Position numbers and translations under genes: made by a program. DNA of 64,000 nucleotides from Bolinopsis microptera (taxonomy: Eukaryota > Ctenophora > Tentaculata > Lobata > Bolinopsidae), in NCBI RefSeq assembly GCF_026151205.1, contig NC_087080.1:14145337-14209336 (forward strand), written 5' to 3'. Every line of letters starts with the position of its first letter. Within the stretch, counting starts at the first letter, position 1. The notes below the pieces were generated by a model, which saw only the letters and a program-made list of their open reading frames with translations, did not search any database and had not been told where the DNA came from. Shown here piece after piece: positions 22,511-35,446 of the stretch.

Positions 22511-23380
22511 CCTTACTCGGGAATATTATAGCGGGTTAATTTATGACTGGGAAAATTAATGACCGGGAAAAATATGGCGGAATTTCCCAAAACCCGCCAA
22601 ATTATCCCGGTCATGTATTTACCGGTGGCCGACCTTTCAAGTTTTTTTCAGAGGTCAACAAATTTTCAACCGAAATTTCTGTTTTTGTTACTTGTTAAAG
22701 AAGTTATTTCAATTTACAGTTATTGATATTAGTATTACTCAGAAATAGAAAAAAAGACACGTCTATTTAAAGGAAAATAAATCTAAGCAATAATAAGTCA
22801 AATCTTCATTAAAGCGTATTCTCATTCTCATTATCGCTAATGTCACCTCCATTATCATTATTGATATCCCCCTGCTGCTGACCGTCAAATTCGAAGTTGT
22901 ATTGTTAATGTTGTCTTAACAAGACTTTCATTTTGTCCGCTAATGGGGGCTACTGCTCTGAAGGTCAGCCGGAGCTTAATTTCCTGCCCACCGCTTGGTA
23001 TTGAGGAACGTCTTGGCTTTGCATTTTCAACTGCTCCAGTAATCAATCCACCGTGGACCATGAAATAGTGGCACAGTTTACTCACTTCTAGCGGGATGTG
23101 GTCCACCCTGAAATCTGATCTCTATAACCAAATTGTGGTTTTTATACCGAAATTATGGTAGCAACCGCCAATAAAGTTACAGCCCTCCATCCACTGCTTC
23201 AAAAGTCTTCTTTAGCACATATGAGACTTCAGGTAAAATATGATGATCACCACCCCCTTGGAACTCCATTATCTGAGTCGGCGGGTTTTTTATGACTGGG
23301 AAAATTTTTGACCGGGAAAAATATGGCGGAATCTTCCAAAACCCACCACTTTATCCCGGTTATAATATTCCCGAGTAAGG
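22511..23380 (-). mobile_element. TA-flanked TIR element, deletion derivative
   Basis: The ends ccttactcgggaatattata and ataatattcccgagtaagg are near-perfect inverted repeats with TA on both sides. Its interior is a shortened relative of the 8210-9638 element in opposite orientation. Confidence 0.85.
22819..23106 (-). pseudogene. Decayed copy of the TIR-element protein
   Basis: The minus strand preserves the segment from HIPLEVSKLCHYFMVHGG through SGGQEIKLRLTFRAVAP of the protein at 8667-9305. The N-terminal half with the CxxC motif is deleted and the C-terminal acidic tail has shifted frame. The same Gln/Asp-rich end can still be seen in the DNA near 22860-22895. Confidence 0.75.
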
Positions 23381-24043
23381 TATATATATATCACGACAAT
23401 CTGTCGTAAAACAGGGGTTCTAGAAAACCCATTTCCCGATGCTCCTGAAACTTGAAACTTTTTTTGCAGTCGATTTGGTCAACGTCTAGACGCCCTGAAA
23501 AATTTCAGATCTCTAACTCAATTTTAACATGGTTTTTAAGGCACCTGAATATGGCGATTTTGGGTTTTTTACCGAATTTCGTATAACAGTGCTGGCGAGT
23601 ATTTTATGCAAATTTCTTAAAAATCTCAACATAACTATTTTTTATTCCTGTCATCTTTGACATGAAATTAGAATGTTTTGACTTCCGATGAGTCTTAATG
23701 CCTGAAAAACTCCTGCCGCCTCCAGCCGGAGTGCACGCTTCGCGTGCACGAAAGAGGCTTCCGACGTGTACCATAGGGGGTGTAAAGGGGTTATAAAAGT
23801 AAAGGGGGTATAATAGTTAAGGGGGTACAATAGTAAAGGGGGTACATAGTATACCCCCAATAAAGACACCGCTCGTGCTTGCCAGCACTGTGATATAATG
23901 CACTAGTCCAATTTCAAAATCTGCTCTGGATATCTTACACATCCACTCAGGATATAATTAATACATTAAACACTTATCATTTAATATTGAAATAAAATAT
24001 CGGTACTTATTGGCGTGAACAGAATTATCAATCAATGTAAATG

Positions 24044-26400
24044 CTAAGTAATTCTTTTAACGGATTCAATGATAACGTAGATAACTCCTGGTATTGACGA
24101 TAATAAAGTTAAACAAGTAAAAACCAGTATTGTATAATCGCACCAGTTTAAACAACCCAATGCGAAAGGTGTCTGTTGTAACGCATTATCTAATACAACA
24201 AAACACTCTGCATTAACAGTACTACCCATGTACTGGATAATCATTCCAACTATTCTAAATATCATAGTAAAACTCATACATCCTCTTGCTAGTGTTGCTG
24301 GAATGTAAAATAATTTTACATCCAAACTGTCATATTCTTCCTTAAGTAACTTAAAATCCTTAACACCTGACTTTAATATCTTTATAACCGGTAAAATATA
24401 AATTAATGCAGTAACAACGTCCTTTGCTACTAGAAACCAAGGAGGGTTATCAATAATAAATTTGTCTACATAAAAGTATTCTAATATTAACTCAGGTGCA
24501 TCTTCTAACAATAATTTAAGACATGCAGCTGCCAATGTAAGTAACACCGCACTGTTGTGCCACTCCCTGTCCTTCTTGTTAACATTCACAACACTAATAT
24601 AACAGAAAGCAACTATCGTACTTTTAATAGCACCTAAACATGCAAATCCTAATATACTATTATTAACGTGAGTATTTCTGTAAATTAAGGGATCTATTAA
24701 CTCACCACGCTCTAGTTTATGAAAATAATACGTGTCAAAGATAACGTCCACCACATCCCAGAATATAGCAAATATTGGTAAAATAATAAGTTGTGAAATT
24801 AAAAGGATATGTGCACAACGTAATGGTAAAGTTATACATCCGAAGAAAATCTGTCTACGTTTTATAAATCCTTTAACATCACCTTTTGTTACTTTCCAAT
24901 CCTTAATAAATATTTCCTCAAAATTAATACTTATTATTTCCTCTTTCAATAAATCATCTTCTATAACTTTGTAATCTTTTTTGTTTAATTCCTTCTTTTT
25001 AAGTTTAAACTCACTTAACTCTCCTTTAATTTTTCCATACTGGGTACTCCCTAAAATTTTCTTAGAGTACAATAGAATAGTGTTTCTTCTGTACGTGTTC
25101 TTAATATCTGTCCAGGGGTTGTAACCTACAATAACAAGAAGCAACACAAACATTACCACAGCGAATAGGACAGGTACTATCATAGCAAATATTGATCCTG
25201 TCTCACTCACACGTGGTGTCCACGTCACCGTTACATTGCAGAGCTTGTTGCCGGCTACTGTTACACATGTTCCGTTGTTTGTTATGTTACCTGCGGGGTA
25301 AATCAATGCTATTATCAGTTTATTATATTAAAGAATGAACTTTATTGTTATCATTTTTTTATTTTTCTATTTTTTTATTTTTTAAAAATTGTGTTCTTAT
25401 TGATTTGTATTACTTTTTGGAGCGTGCATTTTGCAATGTTCTTCTAATATCTTAGCTCTAAAATTAAAATAATGTGACTCACCGATGGGAGTAACTACAA
25501 CGCTCTTTTCGTATACTGGGGATCCAGGATAATATCCTGACGTCACTGAGCATTTGTAAGATGTAGCAGAGCTGATCGTCGACAAGATTGCTGTTTTTAT
25601 AGTTAGTTTTGGTGTCTGTGCTCCATTTGCAAATGCAGCTGTCCCATCATCGACAATATAGTTAGAAGTGTCACCAGTAGAAATATCATTCCCGCCAGGG
25701 TCTTTCCACGTGATATCAGCTGCACTTCCCAGTCCGGTTATGTCACATGATATTGTCTGTACTACACCAGTTGTAATCCTTCTATCGTGTGGAGTTATAG
25801 CTGAAATTGAAATTTAGTTATTTATGAATTTTAAATCACTGTTTTTTTCATTATATCATGACAGTTTAATATGTGATATTATGAAGGTGGTAAAATGTGT
25901 CAATCTCTATTGTAGCACTGAAACAATGGTGTAGAATGGTCGAATCTAGAGTTGAAGGAGAACTGTTTCAGTAACGAATCAGTAGTTCTGCCTAGAAATC
26001 GGTTTTTATCGAGAAATGCACATTTTAATGCATCAAATAAAATTAGAAATGGGAGACTTACTGTAAAATATCAGGTCAGCAGTTGGCTTCACGGGTGTAG
26101 CACCAGAATCCACAGGATCAGTAACTTCACAAGTAAACTGCAAGTTACCCCTTGTATTATCAGAACCTGCCACCTCCAAGGTGGTTGTTTGTGTTCCATC
26201 TGTTCCATCTCCACTACTGTACGAAGCTGCTCCCACATCTGGTGTGTAGGTGCTGTTATCGGTCAAGATCGTTTCTCCCAATTTCCACACGACGTTTGTT
26301 ACTTGTGCAGTCAAACTACTGACATCACATTTTACAGTGAACGTAGCGGCTGCACTATCTACCACTTCTTTACTGTGAGATGACACATTTATTGGTGAAC
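24044..26400 (-). CDS. Ig-domain multi-pass membrane protein, paralog B (5' incomplete)
   Basis: Three phase-1 exons join cleanly: Ig1 26062-26400, Ig2 25483-25800 and last exon 24044-25290. Ig1 is almost identical to the Ig exon of paralog A but lacks four residues after the second Cys. Ig2 has its own Cys in TISCDITG, Trp in ITWKDPG and Cys in YKCSVTS. The last exon (about 414 residues) has the glycosylated stalk (NITNNGT), the first membrane helix FAMIVPVLFAVVMFVLLLVI, a Lys/Glu-rich loop that differs strongly from paralog A, and the same series of later helices including LLLEDAPELILEYFYVDKF. The loop divergence against near-identity elsewhere is notable. No signal-peptide exon is visible; homology to paralog A stops at 26699, close behind Ig1, so the 5' exons may have been lost or lie in unique DNA. 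Probable surface receptor (inference). Confidence 0.75.
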
Positions 26401-28182
26401 CTGAAATAACGGGAATTTAGAATAACTAAAACACTCGAATAACATGTGGTTAGTGTAGTTTTTTGTTGAGATGTGACAACTATTTACGGGTTTTACATTA
26501 CTATTAGCTAATTGATGAATTGTGGTCACATTTTTAACTATTTGTTCTACACCCACCCATAGCCAAGTCTTCTGAACAAAATCCTAAAAATGTCTTTCGA
26601 ATTATCAGATGCGTTGGTAGTAACTAGTAGCTGGTATTACCCACTAGTCTAGAACCAAAATGGTACCAGCTCATTACAATGGTAATAAGCCGATAATCAC
26701 GGGGTCTTTCATTACTTTTATAAATATTAATACAATATATCACAATGCTGGCAAGCATTACCGTCGCCCTTATATTCACAACACTATTTACCCCCTATAC
26801 GATTATATCCCCTTTATTGTTTTCCAGGCATTAAGACTCATCGAAAGTAGTTCAGCAGGTACATTTAAGTTCAAAACATTCTAATTCAATGTTGAAGATG
26901 ACAGGAATAAGAAATAGTTGTATGGAGGTTTTTAAGAAATTTGCGCAAAATACGCGCCAGCATGTTATACGAAATTAGGTAAAAAACCCAAAATCGCCAT
27001 ATTCAGGTGCCTTAAAAACCATGTTAAAATTGAGTTAGCGATCTGAAACTTTGCAGGGCGTCTAGACCTTGTCCAAATCGACTGTTAAAAAAATTTCATG
27101 TTTCAGGAGTATCGGGAAGTGGGTTTTCTGGAACCCCTGTTTTACAACAGATTGTCGTGAAGATATATATATATGTATAGACGCTTTTTGCAGTCAATTG
27201 TAGCCTACATTTAAGTGTCCGTAGATTCAAAAGTATAAACGATACAGTCATCTCGAACCACAGGTTTTAAAGATAATTGTTTAAGCTTTAGTTTACATTG
27301 TATTGAAAAATAATTTAACGTCATCATCATCACTTGATGACGTCATCAAGTTAAGTGTTTTTAAAACTTGACTTTTGACAAAGTAACAACTTTTTAAATC
27401 GATTTTACACTATTAAGGAGTAATTTTATTCAAAATCTGAGGACATTTTCATCTTAGATAATTGTTCAAGCATTCCGAAAATCTACCGGAATAGTTTCCT
27501 ACCTTGCTCCTTCATAAAGATATTTGCTATTGAAGTTAGTGCTTTTTTGAAGAATAATTTTATAAAAACACAAAAGTTGTGAATTAGTATTCTCTGGTGT
27601 TGGGCCATCCCTTGGGTTGTGGAGCTCAATTTTGCTTTTTAAAGGTGTAAATTGTGTTATAGGCTAGTTTTAAAGTTAAAAATCGAAAAGTTGCACACGT
27701 GGGAACACGCCCAAATTCATTTAAAATAGCTAAAATCGCTAAAAATTTTGATTTTCACGATTTTTATCAACTTTGGAGTCCCGTTGTGATCCAAGCTCTT
27801 TTTGAAATCTTCTGAAACTTTGCATGCTTATCAAACTATATATTAAATACCACTATGCAAAAATTTACGGTGATTCAATATTGTATGCGCACGCGACGTC
27901 CGCTCAAAGTTTGCACGTGCGAAAGGTGAGAAATTTGCTCATTCGTGATTTCGAATATATTCTGCTTTCCACGATATTTAAATGGCATTATATATGAATT
28001 TAATGCCAACTTGAATGAGTAAAAAAGTGCCATATTCAGTCGGTTATCGACAGAAATACCTAACTAAACACAAGGAAACGTTTTCAAAGGCAGAATTTCG
28101 AAATCGTCGAAATTACCTCCTTGTTAATGAAGTTTCGACTAGCTGTGTAAATTATCCTGACATTATAATCAAAAAGAGATGA
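26401..28182. repeat. Duplicated flank, then inverted partner of 21.5-23.9 kb
   Basis: 26401-26699 matches 14963-15260 closely. From 26739 (tatatcacaatgctggcaag) to about 28000 the DNA is the inverted partner of the composite repeat upstream, so paralog B is bracketed by inverted repeats. No coding frame is supported. Confidence 0.65.
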
Positions 28183-28513
28183 TATTTGACCAAAACCCAT
28201 AATCATGGGTAGAGTGTACCGCTGCCAGTGTCTCTCTTTTCCAAACAAAAGGAAATGATATTAATTTGAGGAACAGTCCGCTAATGCAAATTGATACCGA
28301 GAATGAAATCGGTCGCTCGCTTTTTCCATTCGATCACGGCTTACGAATTGTAATAAAGCTTATTGATTTGAAAAAGCGAGCGACCGATTTCATTCTCGGT
28401 ATCAATTTGCATTAGCGGACTGTTCCTCAAATTAATATCATTTCCTTTTGTTTGGAAAAGAGAGACACTGGCAGCGGTACACTCTACCCATGATTATGGG
28501 TTTTGGTCAAATA
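28183..28513. repeat. Perfect 144-bp inverted repeat with 43-bp spacer
   Basis: 28183-28326 and 28370-28513 are exact reverse complements over all 144 bases by direct reading, separated by 43 bp. The arms begin tatttgaccaaaaccc and reach aatgaaatcggtcgctcgct near the loop. The arm is a member of a dispersed family also seen at 21486, 29897-29960, 31400-31500 and 32449, but only here is it mirrored. Confidence 0.95.
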
Positions 28514-29195
28514 CCGTTATTACTTATTATATAAGTTAGTAATTTTTCTATGGAATTTAAATTAACCTTTCTCACTTACTTGATTCAAAGGAGTAGAGCA
28601 GGAGTAACAGTACTCCGCAAAGATCTTTCATATCAACTAGATTCGCTGCGTATCACGAATGTCACATCATATCTGCACACGAAATTGGTTAAAGCTATCT
28701 ACAATTTCGAAGCTAATCGCCCACTTATATCCATATAACTGTAACCACAGATTCTAACAATATACACATAATATAACAATGACCCTGTAATATAAAATTC
28801 AATATAAAAATTCATTAAAAATCTTAGAAAATTTCATAAAAACCCTTTGTAGTAGTAATAAAAATAGCCAATTCAATTTGTTGGCTCTAAATTAATATCT
28901 ATATCTGATACCTTAGCTATACTACCACTTTTTTATCCTTCTTTCTCCTCTAAAAGCAATAGGTTTGGTTTGGAGACCGGGTTTTGGTACATCGGCCAAT
29001 GTTTACAAAATCATATGATACATAACAATATAATTTTATTTAATATACGTGAACACGAAAATTTAAAATTATGATGTAACCTTTTACGTTTGTTCATCAA
29101 AAAAAACTAATATAAAAAAACCAAAACTTTAGAAATTAAAACTTGCAGATCATGATTTATTAACATAGTGACAAATAATTTGGTTTGATACGACA
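28514..29195. other. Repeat segment and AT-rich spacer
   Basis: 28530-28890 is the sister of 20820-21300 without the ~90-bp insertion. 28890-29195 shows nothing recognisable. Confidence 0.6.
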
Positions 29196-29914
<719 letters not shown>

Positions 29915-32900
29915 ATTCATTTGATTGACCGTTCTCAAATGCAAAATGATACCGAAAACATGGTACAGCTACAATAATTGTTTAATGTAACTATAGTGTT
30001 TAATGTAACTATAGTATCGTAGATCGGACTACGGAAAAGAAAAACAGAAAATAACGGAGTGACAATGAGAGTAGAAGGTCACCTACACACAACTACAAGT
30101 CATGTGCATTATAGGAACGAGAATATATAAATTCAATGTGGCACGTGGGCATATATCTTTGACACGTTTTAGTATTGCGTCGCTGTGAATGGGACGAAAA
30201 GCAGCACGTGGGAATCATCCATGTGTCACGTGCAGGAAGAGCAGGAGGAGCAGGAGGAGCAAGAGGAGCAGGAGGAGCAGGAGGAGCAGGAGGAGCAGGA
30301 GGAGGAGTAGCATTGTCGGGGGTCAATTTTTATAACCTCCGGCCAATTTCTTGACTGCGCTAATCAGCTCGGTTTCATTGACTTTAAGTTTTGGTGCCAA
30401 CTAGGCAAAATTCCAAATAACTTATAACATTTGTGATCGCAGGTTTTAAACTAGATACTGCAGCTTTCTTTCTAGAAAACCTGGCGATTTAACTTTAACA
30501 CTGCCATAATCTATTTTGCATGGATTAATAATTTTGTAACAAATCCTGCCAAGTTAATGTAGGAAATTTAATGGTAAACCTGCCGATTTAACTTTATCAC
30601 TGCCGTAATCTATCCGGCAAGGATCAATCATTTTATAACAAATCTTGCCAAGTTAATAAGTTAATAGCAAATCCTGCCAAATAACAAATAGTAAAACCTG
30701 CGCTGCTGATGCAGGATCACTAAAACCTGCGGATTTAGTGTAATATACTGCAGATCTGCAATGGGTAAATTAGATTACTAGGCAGGAGTGATAATATCGC
30801 AGACTTCGCAATTAAGTTGGCAGGATTTAGGTTAAATTCGCAGTGGCAATGGTTGGAAGGGGCCTCTGATATGATGTTATACCACTAAGACAGTTTTCCC
30901 CATATAATATAGGAGACCCTGTTAAAAGGGTAGTCATAGATGCGATCGTCAGATAGGCTGACTACCTACTATAAGAGCAATCAACAGCTTAAATTAATGC
31001 AGAAGCGAGGACACGGGAAATAGACCAACTTAGCACACCGTTCAACAATACCCCCCTTTATACCCCTCCCCCCATGATCAGCCCACGTCAGCTCAGGAGA
31101 TTTCTCACATTTTTGTAAAGTATTTCGTTGCTTAATTGGTTCATAATATCATTTTGCACGAGTCTAAATCGAATAAATTCGATCATACATACCTCGTGAA
31201 TCTACAAATTCTGACTTATTTGATTTAGTCCCATCGAGAATGCGAAAGTAGCAACTTTTGATTCTAAAGTTCCAGACACTTAGTCAAGATTGCTGGGGCG
31301 TTAACCAACTCGGAAGGAATTAGACAGGATCACACAGCTGAATAACTTCTGAATAGCTGCGACGGTTAACACGCAGAGAAGATGAAATTAACAACGTCTC
31401 TTTCCCAAACAAAAGGAAATGATATTATAATTAATTTGCTTGACCGTCTGCAAATGCAAAATGATACCGAGAATGAAATCGGTCGCTCGCTTTTCAGTTT
31501 TCCGAACGATCCTATGACTTATGACTATGACTATTTTTAGGTGTATTATATCAGACCGGGAACATCGTAACAAAAAACAAAAACGAAGCATACGCACGGA
31601 AAGGTATTTTGGTTAAAGAACCGAAGGGTGCTATCAGTTCAAGAATTGTTTCTGGCTCAAGGAAAAAGTTATCAGAATAATATTGGATGACTTTAATGTT
31701 ATGCAGTTACATGGAGGTTTGGTTTATTTTAAGAAGAGATAAGTAGACAGCATTGCTGACACAGCAACGTCCGGTACCCGGGTTGAACTGCAAAGATGTT
31801 AAATACGTAGTGTATCTTATAAACGTACGGCATACGAATACGTATGAATAGTTGCGACGGTTAAAACGCATTTTTCATAGCATTTCTTACTAACAAACTA
31901 TCGCATTATTTGTATTTTTCAAGAAGATTGCAAGCTTCTTTCAGTTCCTGTATGATTACTATTTTGTGGACCATTTATATTCCGTAAGCATTGTTATACA
32001 TTTCCATCTCTATTAGTAGCATTTATCCTATTAGTAGCAGTGTAATTTATACCTCATTAATCACAAACTTGACATTCCGTGTTTACCCTTTATACAGGCG
32101 AGCGCCGAGCCGTACTATATAAATAGCAGTCCACTGTTGTGCTGCTAGAACTGATCAGATTATAGTGTAGATGATAGATATAAATCTATAAATAATTTCT
32201 TGATAAACTCCATGAGGCATTACACATTACATACCTCGTGAACCTCAGACTTATTTGATTTAGTCCCATCGAGAATGCAAAAGTAGTAACTTTCGATTCT
32301 AAAGTTCCAGACACTTAGTCAAGATTTCTGGGGCGTTGACCAAATCGGAAGGAATTTGACAGGAGCACAAAGCTGAATAACGTATGAATAGCTGCGACGG
32401 TTAACACGCACATTTGAAAGCACTTTTGAAAGCATTTCTTAAACTTGAGCAAAACCCATAATTATGGGTAGAGTGGACCGCTGCCAGTGTCTCTCTTTCT
32501 CAATTATTAAAGTAATTGAGACACCACTCAACATGGGCTACATCACCGGGGGGGGGGGGGGGGGGGGGGGTTACCACGAACGATGGATGAATTCCGTTCA
32601 GGGGGTTGAAGAGAGAGGGAGGGAGGGAGGGAGAGTGGGAGCACAGCATGGTTGCGTGTTAAGTTGAAGGAATACAACTATTCAGAAAATGATACTGTAG
32701 CTATTAATTTTGTTGATTCAATTATCTAGAGTCTTTTGTTTTAGTTGTCAAAATCTAGGCCCATCTCCGCATAGAGACATATCTCCCAGGCTTTGACCTT
32801 GCTCGGAAGTCCCTTGTCTGCCCGCAGAAGTACTACAACGGAAGTGGGTTTGCTCTGAGACAGGTAGTGACAGCTTCAAGACTCCAGAGGTCTGTTGCAT

Positions 32901-33421
32901 TGATATTTATTATTCTATGATTTCGTATATACTTTGGGAGTCCTGGAATGCAGCTAGCAGGAGTTGCATTCTGTGGGCACGGCGAGAAGGCCTCCCTCCT
33001 TAAGTAAGAGGCCAGAAACCGTTGACCAGAACAGAGAGAGAGAGATCAGAGAGTTGTCAAAATAAGAATGCGAATTTTCAAATAATAGTATCATACACTA
33101 TAGATTATCAATTACACAAAAAATCTAATAGATATCGTTAACATTAAGATATTAATCATTAGGTGCTAGTGACTAGCACCGTGCTATTATTACTATACCC
33201 AACCAACAACAACAAAGTAACTGTTACCAACTTTCAAGAACTAAAGGGTAATCCGACTCTACTTTAGTCAGTTAATTGATGATGGTAATGGTATGAAACC
33301 AAATTAAGGTACTGGAAGTCAAAATGCCGAAGAAAATTAAAAAATCATAAATTGTCCATTCATTCTCTGTCCCATTTTCAGTTTTTGAAGATGAAATTTC
33401 CAGGACCGAACTTTTACAGTT
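29915..33421. other. Repeat-rich DNA without supported genes
   Basis: Contains a GGAGCA-type trinucleotide-rich tract (30234-30309) and two related ~100-bp units at about 30475-30670 (cgatttaactttaacactgcc and tttataacaaatcttgccaa). A ~185-bp direct repeat lies at 31191-31378 and 32229-32412 (ttatttgatttagtcccatc, ttccagacacttagtcaaga). Fragments of the ttgaccaaaaccc family lie at 31400-31500 and 32449-32505, with a 20-G run at 32551-32570. 33268-33421 matches part of the satellite monomer at 48.9-60.4 kb. Confidence 0.6.
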
Positions 33422-35421
33422 TTAATGGAAGGACTTGCGAGACCTTTTTGTCTTGCATGTCCTAGGAACGATACTATTGTAATCTTTATCTTCTGCCAGT
33501 AGTGCTTGGCATCGTGCGTCTCGATCTGAAACACGTTTAAGATGTATAATATAAATATACGTTAAAATTCTTGGTATCGAACATCAAAAATTCAATATCA
33601 GGACAAAGGATGAATAAAATAATATGGGAAATATCAAAAAAGCAGATACGATACACCTTACATAATACATAATGAGATAGGATGCTGTAACAGTGAATGT
33701 CCTAGTGTTAAGATTGACTCACCCCTATCATTCCTGTTGCCACATTCATGTCGCTCTCTCTTGCTCTCCATCTCGCTGCCCTCCCCTCTTGTCCGGTAAT
33801 AAGTTACCAGGCACCAGTTCTGCCCGTTCTGACACTGGTGGGTCTTGCACTGGTTTCCTAGACGAGACAGGCTATTATAACATCCAAGTAACAAATATAT
33901 AGGCTTATTCCAGTAAACTGAATGCTTATTTCAAATAAATAAAATAAGAAGCAAATGTATTGAGCAGGATGGAACCGTTAGCTAAGCTATTACGGCTAGG
34001 AAATATTAACCGTAGAAGGTAAATAGAAGGAAATATTAACCGTAGAAGGTAAATAGAAGGAAATATTAACCGTAGAAGGTAAATTTAAGGAAATATTAAC
34101 CGTAGAAGGTGTGATTTACTAATTAGGTAACTGAGTTACTGTGAGTTATTATCTAACCTTGTACCGCTTCTTTATCAACCTCGTCCCACATGCTCGTGAT
34201 TCTATTATCCATGGACTTGGCAATAGTGCACTCCCAACAGTACTGCACAACATCATCTGAATCATCTGAAAGTCGAATTTAAGTGATTAGATGACGGCAA
34301 TGATAGGGAGACGGTGCGCATATTCTGTTCCATTTACAGTTTTTGAAGATGAAATTTCCTTGATTCACGATGTCAATCCCTCGCAGCTCGGTGAGGCACA
34401 GTGGTGCATTTCGCCGATCTACCGAAGTGGTTGCGAGAAGCATTATTGGATGCGCGCGCGCGACCCAGTAGTGCATCGCGCTACAAAAATTTCCAGGACC
34501 GAAATGTTACAGTTTTAATGGACGGAGTTACCTTTTTTAAACCTCTTTGTCTTGCATGTCCTAGGAACTATACTATTGTGATCTTTATCTTCTGCCAGTA
34601 ATCCTTGGCATGCTGTGTCTCGGTCTGAAACACGTTCAAGATGTATAATAAACAAGGAAAATATGATGCTCCATCCTCATCAATTGTCATTAGCAATAAC
34701 TTCACGTTTTTAGTGTTAAGATTGACTCACCCCTATCATTCCTGCTGCCACATTGATGTCGCTCCTTCTTGCTCTCCATCTCGCTGCCCTCCCCTCTTAT
34801 CCGGTAATAAGTTACCAGGCACCAGTCCTGCCCGTTCTGACACTGGTGGGCCTTGCACTGGTTTCCTAGACGAGACAGGCTATTATAACATCCAAGACCC
34901 AAGTAACAAATATATAGGCTTATTTCCAGTAAACTGAATACTTATTTCAAATAAATAAAATAAGAAGCAAATCTATTGAACAGGATGGAACCGTTAGCTA
35001 AGCTATTACTGCTAGGAAATATTAACCGTAGAAAGTGACTGAATAACTAACTAACCATAAACTTGTTCTTTATCTACCTCGTCCCACATGCTGATGACTC
35101 TATTATCCATGGACTTGGAAATAGTGCACTCCCAACAGTACACACCTGTCCTGTTGTTGTTGTCCTGCGTGTTTGACACTCCTGTGGGGGAAAGTTTGTT
35201 GGAGTAGTGTGCACGCGCACGCGCGGTGTGCACGTGCTTCTTTTACTGACGGTGGAATAATAACTACAAGGTACTGGGAGAACTATTATTGTTTACTGCT
35301 GCATCACGTATAATAATAGTATCTGATGAATGTTTGGTTTAAGATGAATGATTAAAAAGACAATGTACTTACCAATAAGGAGACATGATGCTATCAGTGC
35401 TAAAAAGATACCACACACCAT
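33422..35421 (-). CDS. Secreted two-domain cysteine-rich protein, seven phase-1 exons
   Basis: Seven short exons join into one 249-residue protein: 35373-35421 (signal peptide MVCGIFLALIASCLLI), 35056-35181, 34731-34865, 34532-34624, 34158-34265, 33723-33857 and 33422-33525, ending TAA. Every junction splits a codon after its first base, and every acceptor ends in AG and donor begins GT. Exons 2-4 and 5-7 encode two copies of one domain: CWECTI..KSMDNR then a GNQCK..HQCQNGQ.WC segment, ..C in a Lys/Glu-rich stretch, then CQ.LLAEDKD and PRTCKTK. Each domain has eight cysteines. The CxxC start and spacing recall Ly6/uPAR three-finger proteins, but the usual C-terminal CC motif is absent, so the family is not assigned. 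The domains are about 90% alike, so the triplet of exons was duplicated recently. No membrane segment or GPI signal is visible; it is probably secreted. Confidence 0.85.
33998..34110 (+). repeat. 30-bp tandem repeat in intron 5 of the Cys-rich gene
   Basis: Almost four copies of a 30-bp unit containing gaaatattaaccgtagaagg. The sister intron at about 35015-35035 has a single copy, so expansion followed the exon-triplet duplication. Confidence 0.9.
34360..34486. mobile_element. 127-bp insertion with 8-bp TSD in intron 4
   Basis: Flanked by aaatttcc at 34352-34359 and 34487-34494. The sister site at 33385 (gatgaaatttccaggaccg) is empty. The insert starts ttgattcacga, ends gctacaa, and is GC-rich with a gcgcgcgcg run. 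The phrase gaggcacagtggtgca resembles a tRNA-type A box, but no convincing B box follows, so whether it is a SINE or a hAT-like MITE is undecided. Confidence 0.75.
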
Positions 35422-35446
35422 AATCCTGGGGAAATGAAATTGGCGA

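Larger units (their letters stand above)
21486..23893. repeat. Composite repeat, partly inverted copy of 26739-28182
   Basis: It begins ttgaccaaaacccataatca, which also starts or ends repeats at 28187, 28510 and (with changes) 32449. The block from about 21640 to 22510 is an inverted, diverged copy of about 27175-27990 (shared cgtaaatttttgcata and gatgacgtcatcaag), and 23390-23893 corresponds to 26739-27170 (ggcgattttgggttttttac). It interrupts the duplicated Ig segment: the sister copies run from tacataat straight to atgcac, whereas here this block intervenes. An element of the TA family (22511-23380) is nested in it. Confidence 0.65.

Noticed and set aside
33666-33902. Reading the CYNS-containing stretch as the exon start of the Cys-rich gene
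   Set aside because: No AG acceptor fits in phase there. The tctag acceptor before GAAACCAG gives the required phase in both duplicated copies.
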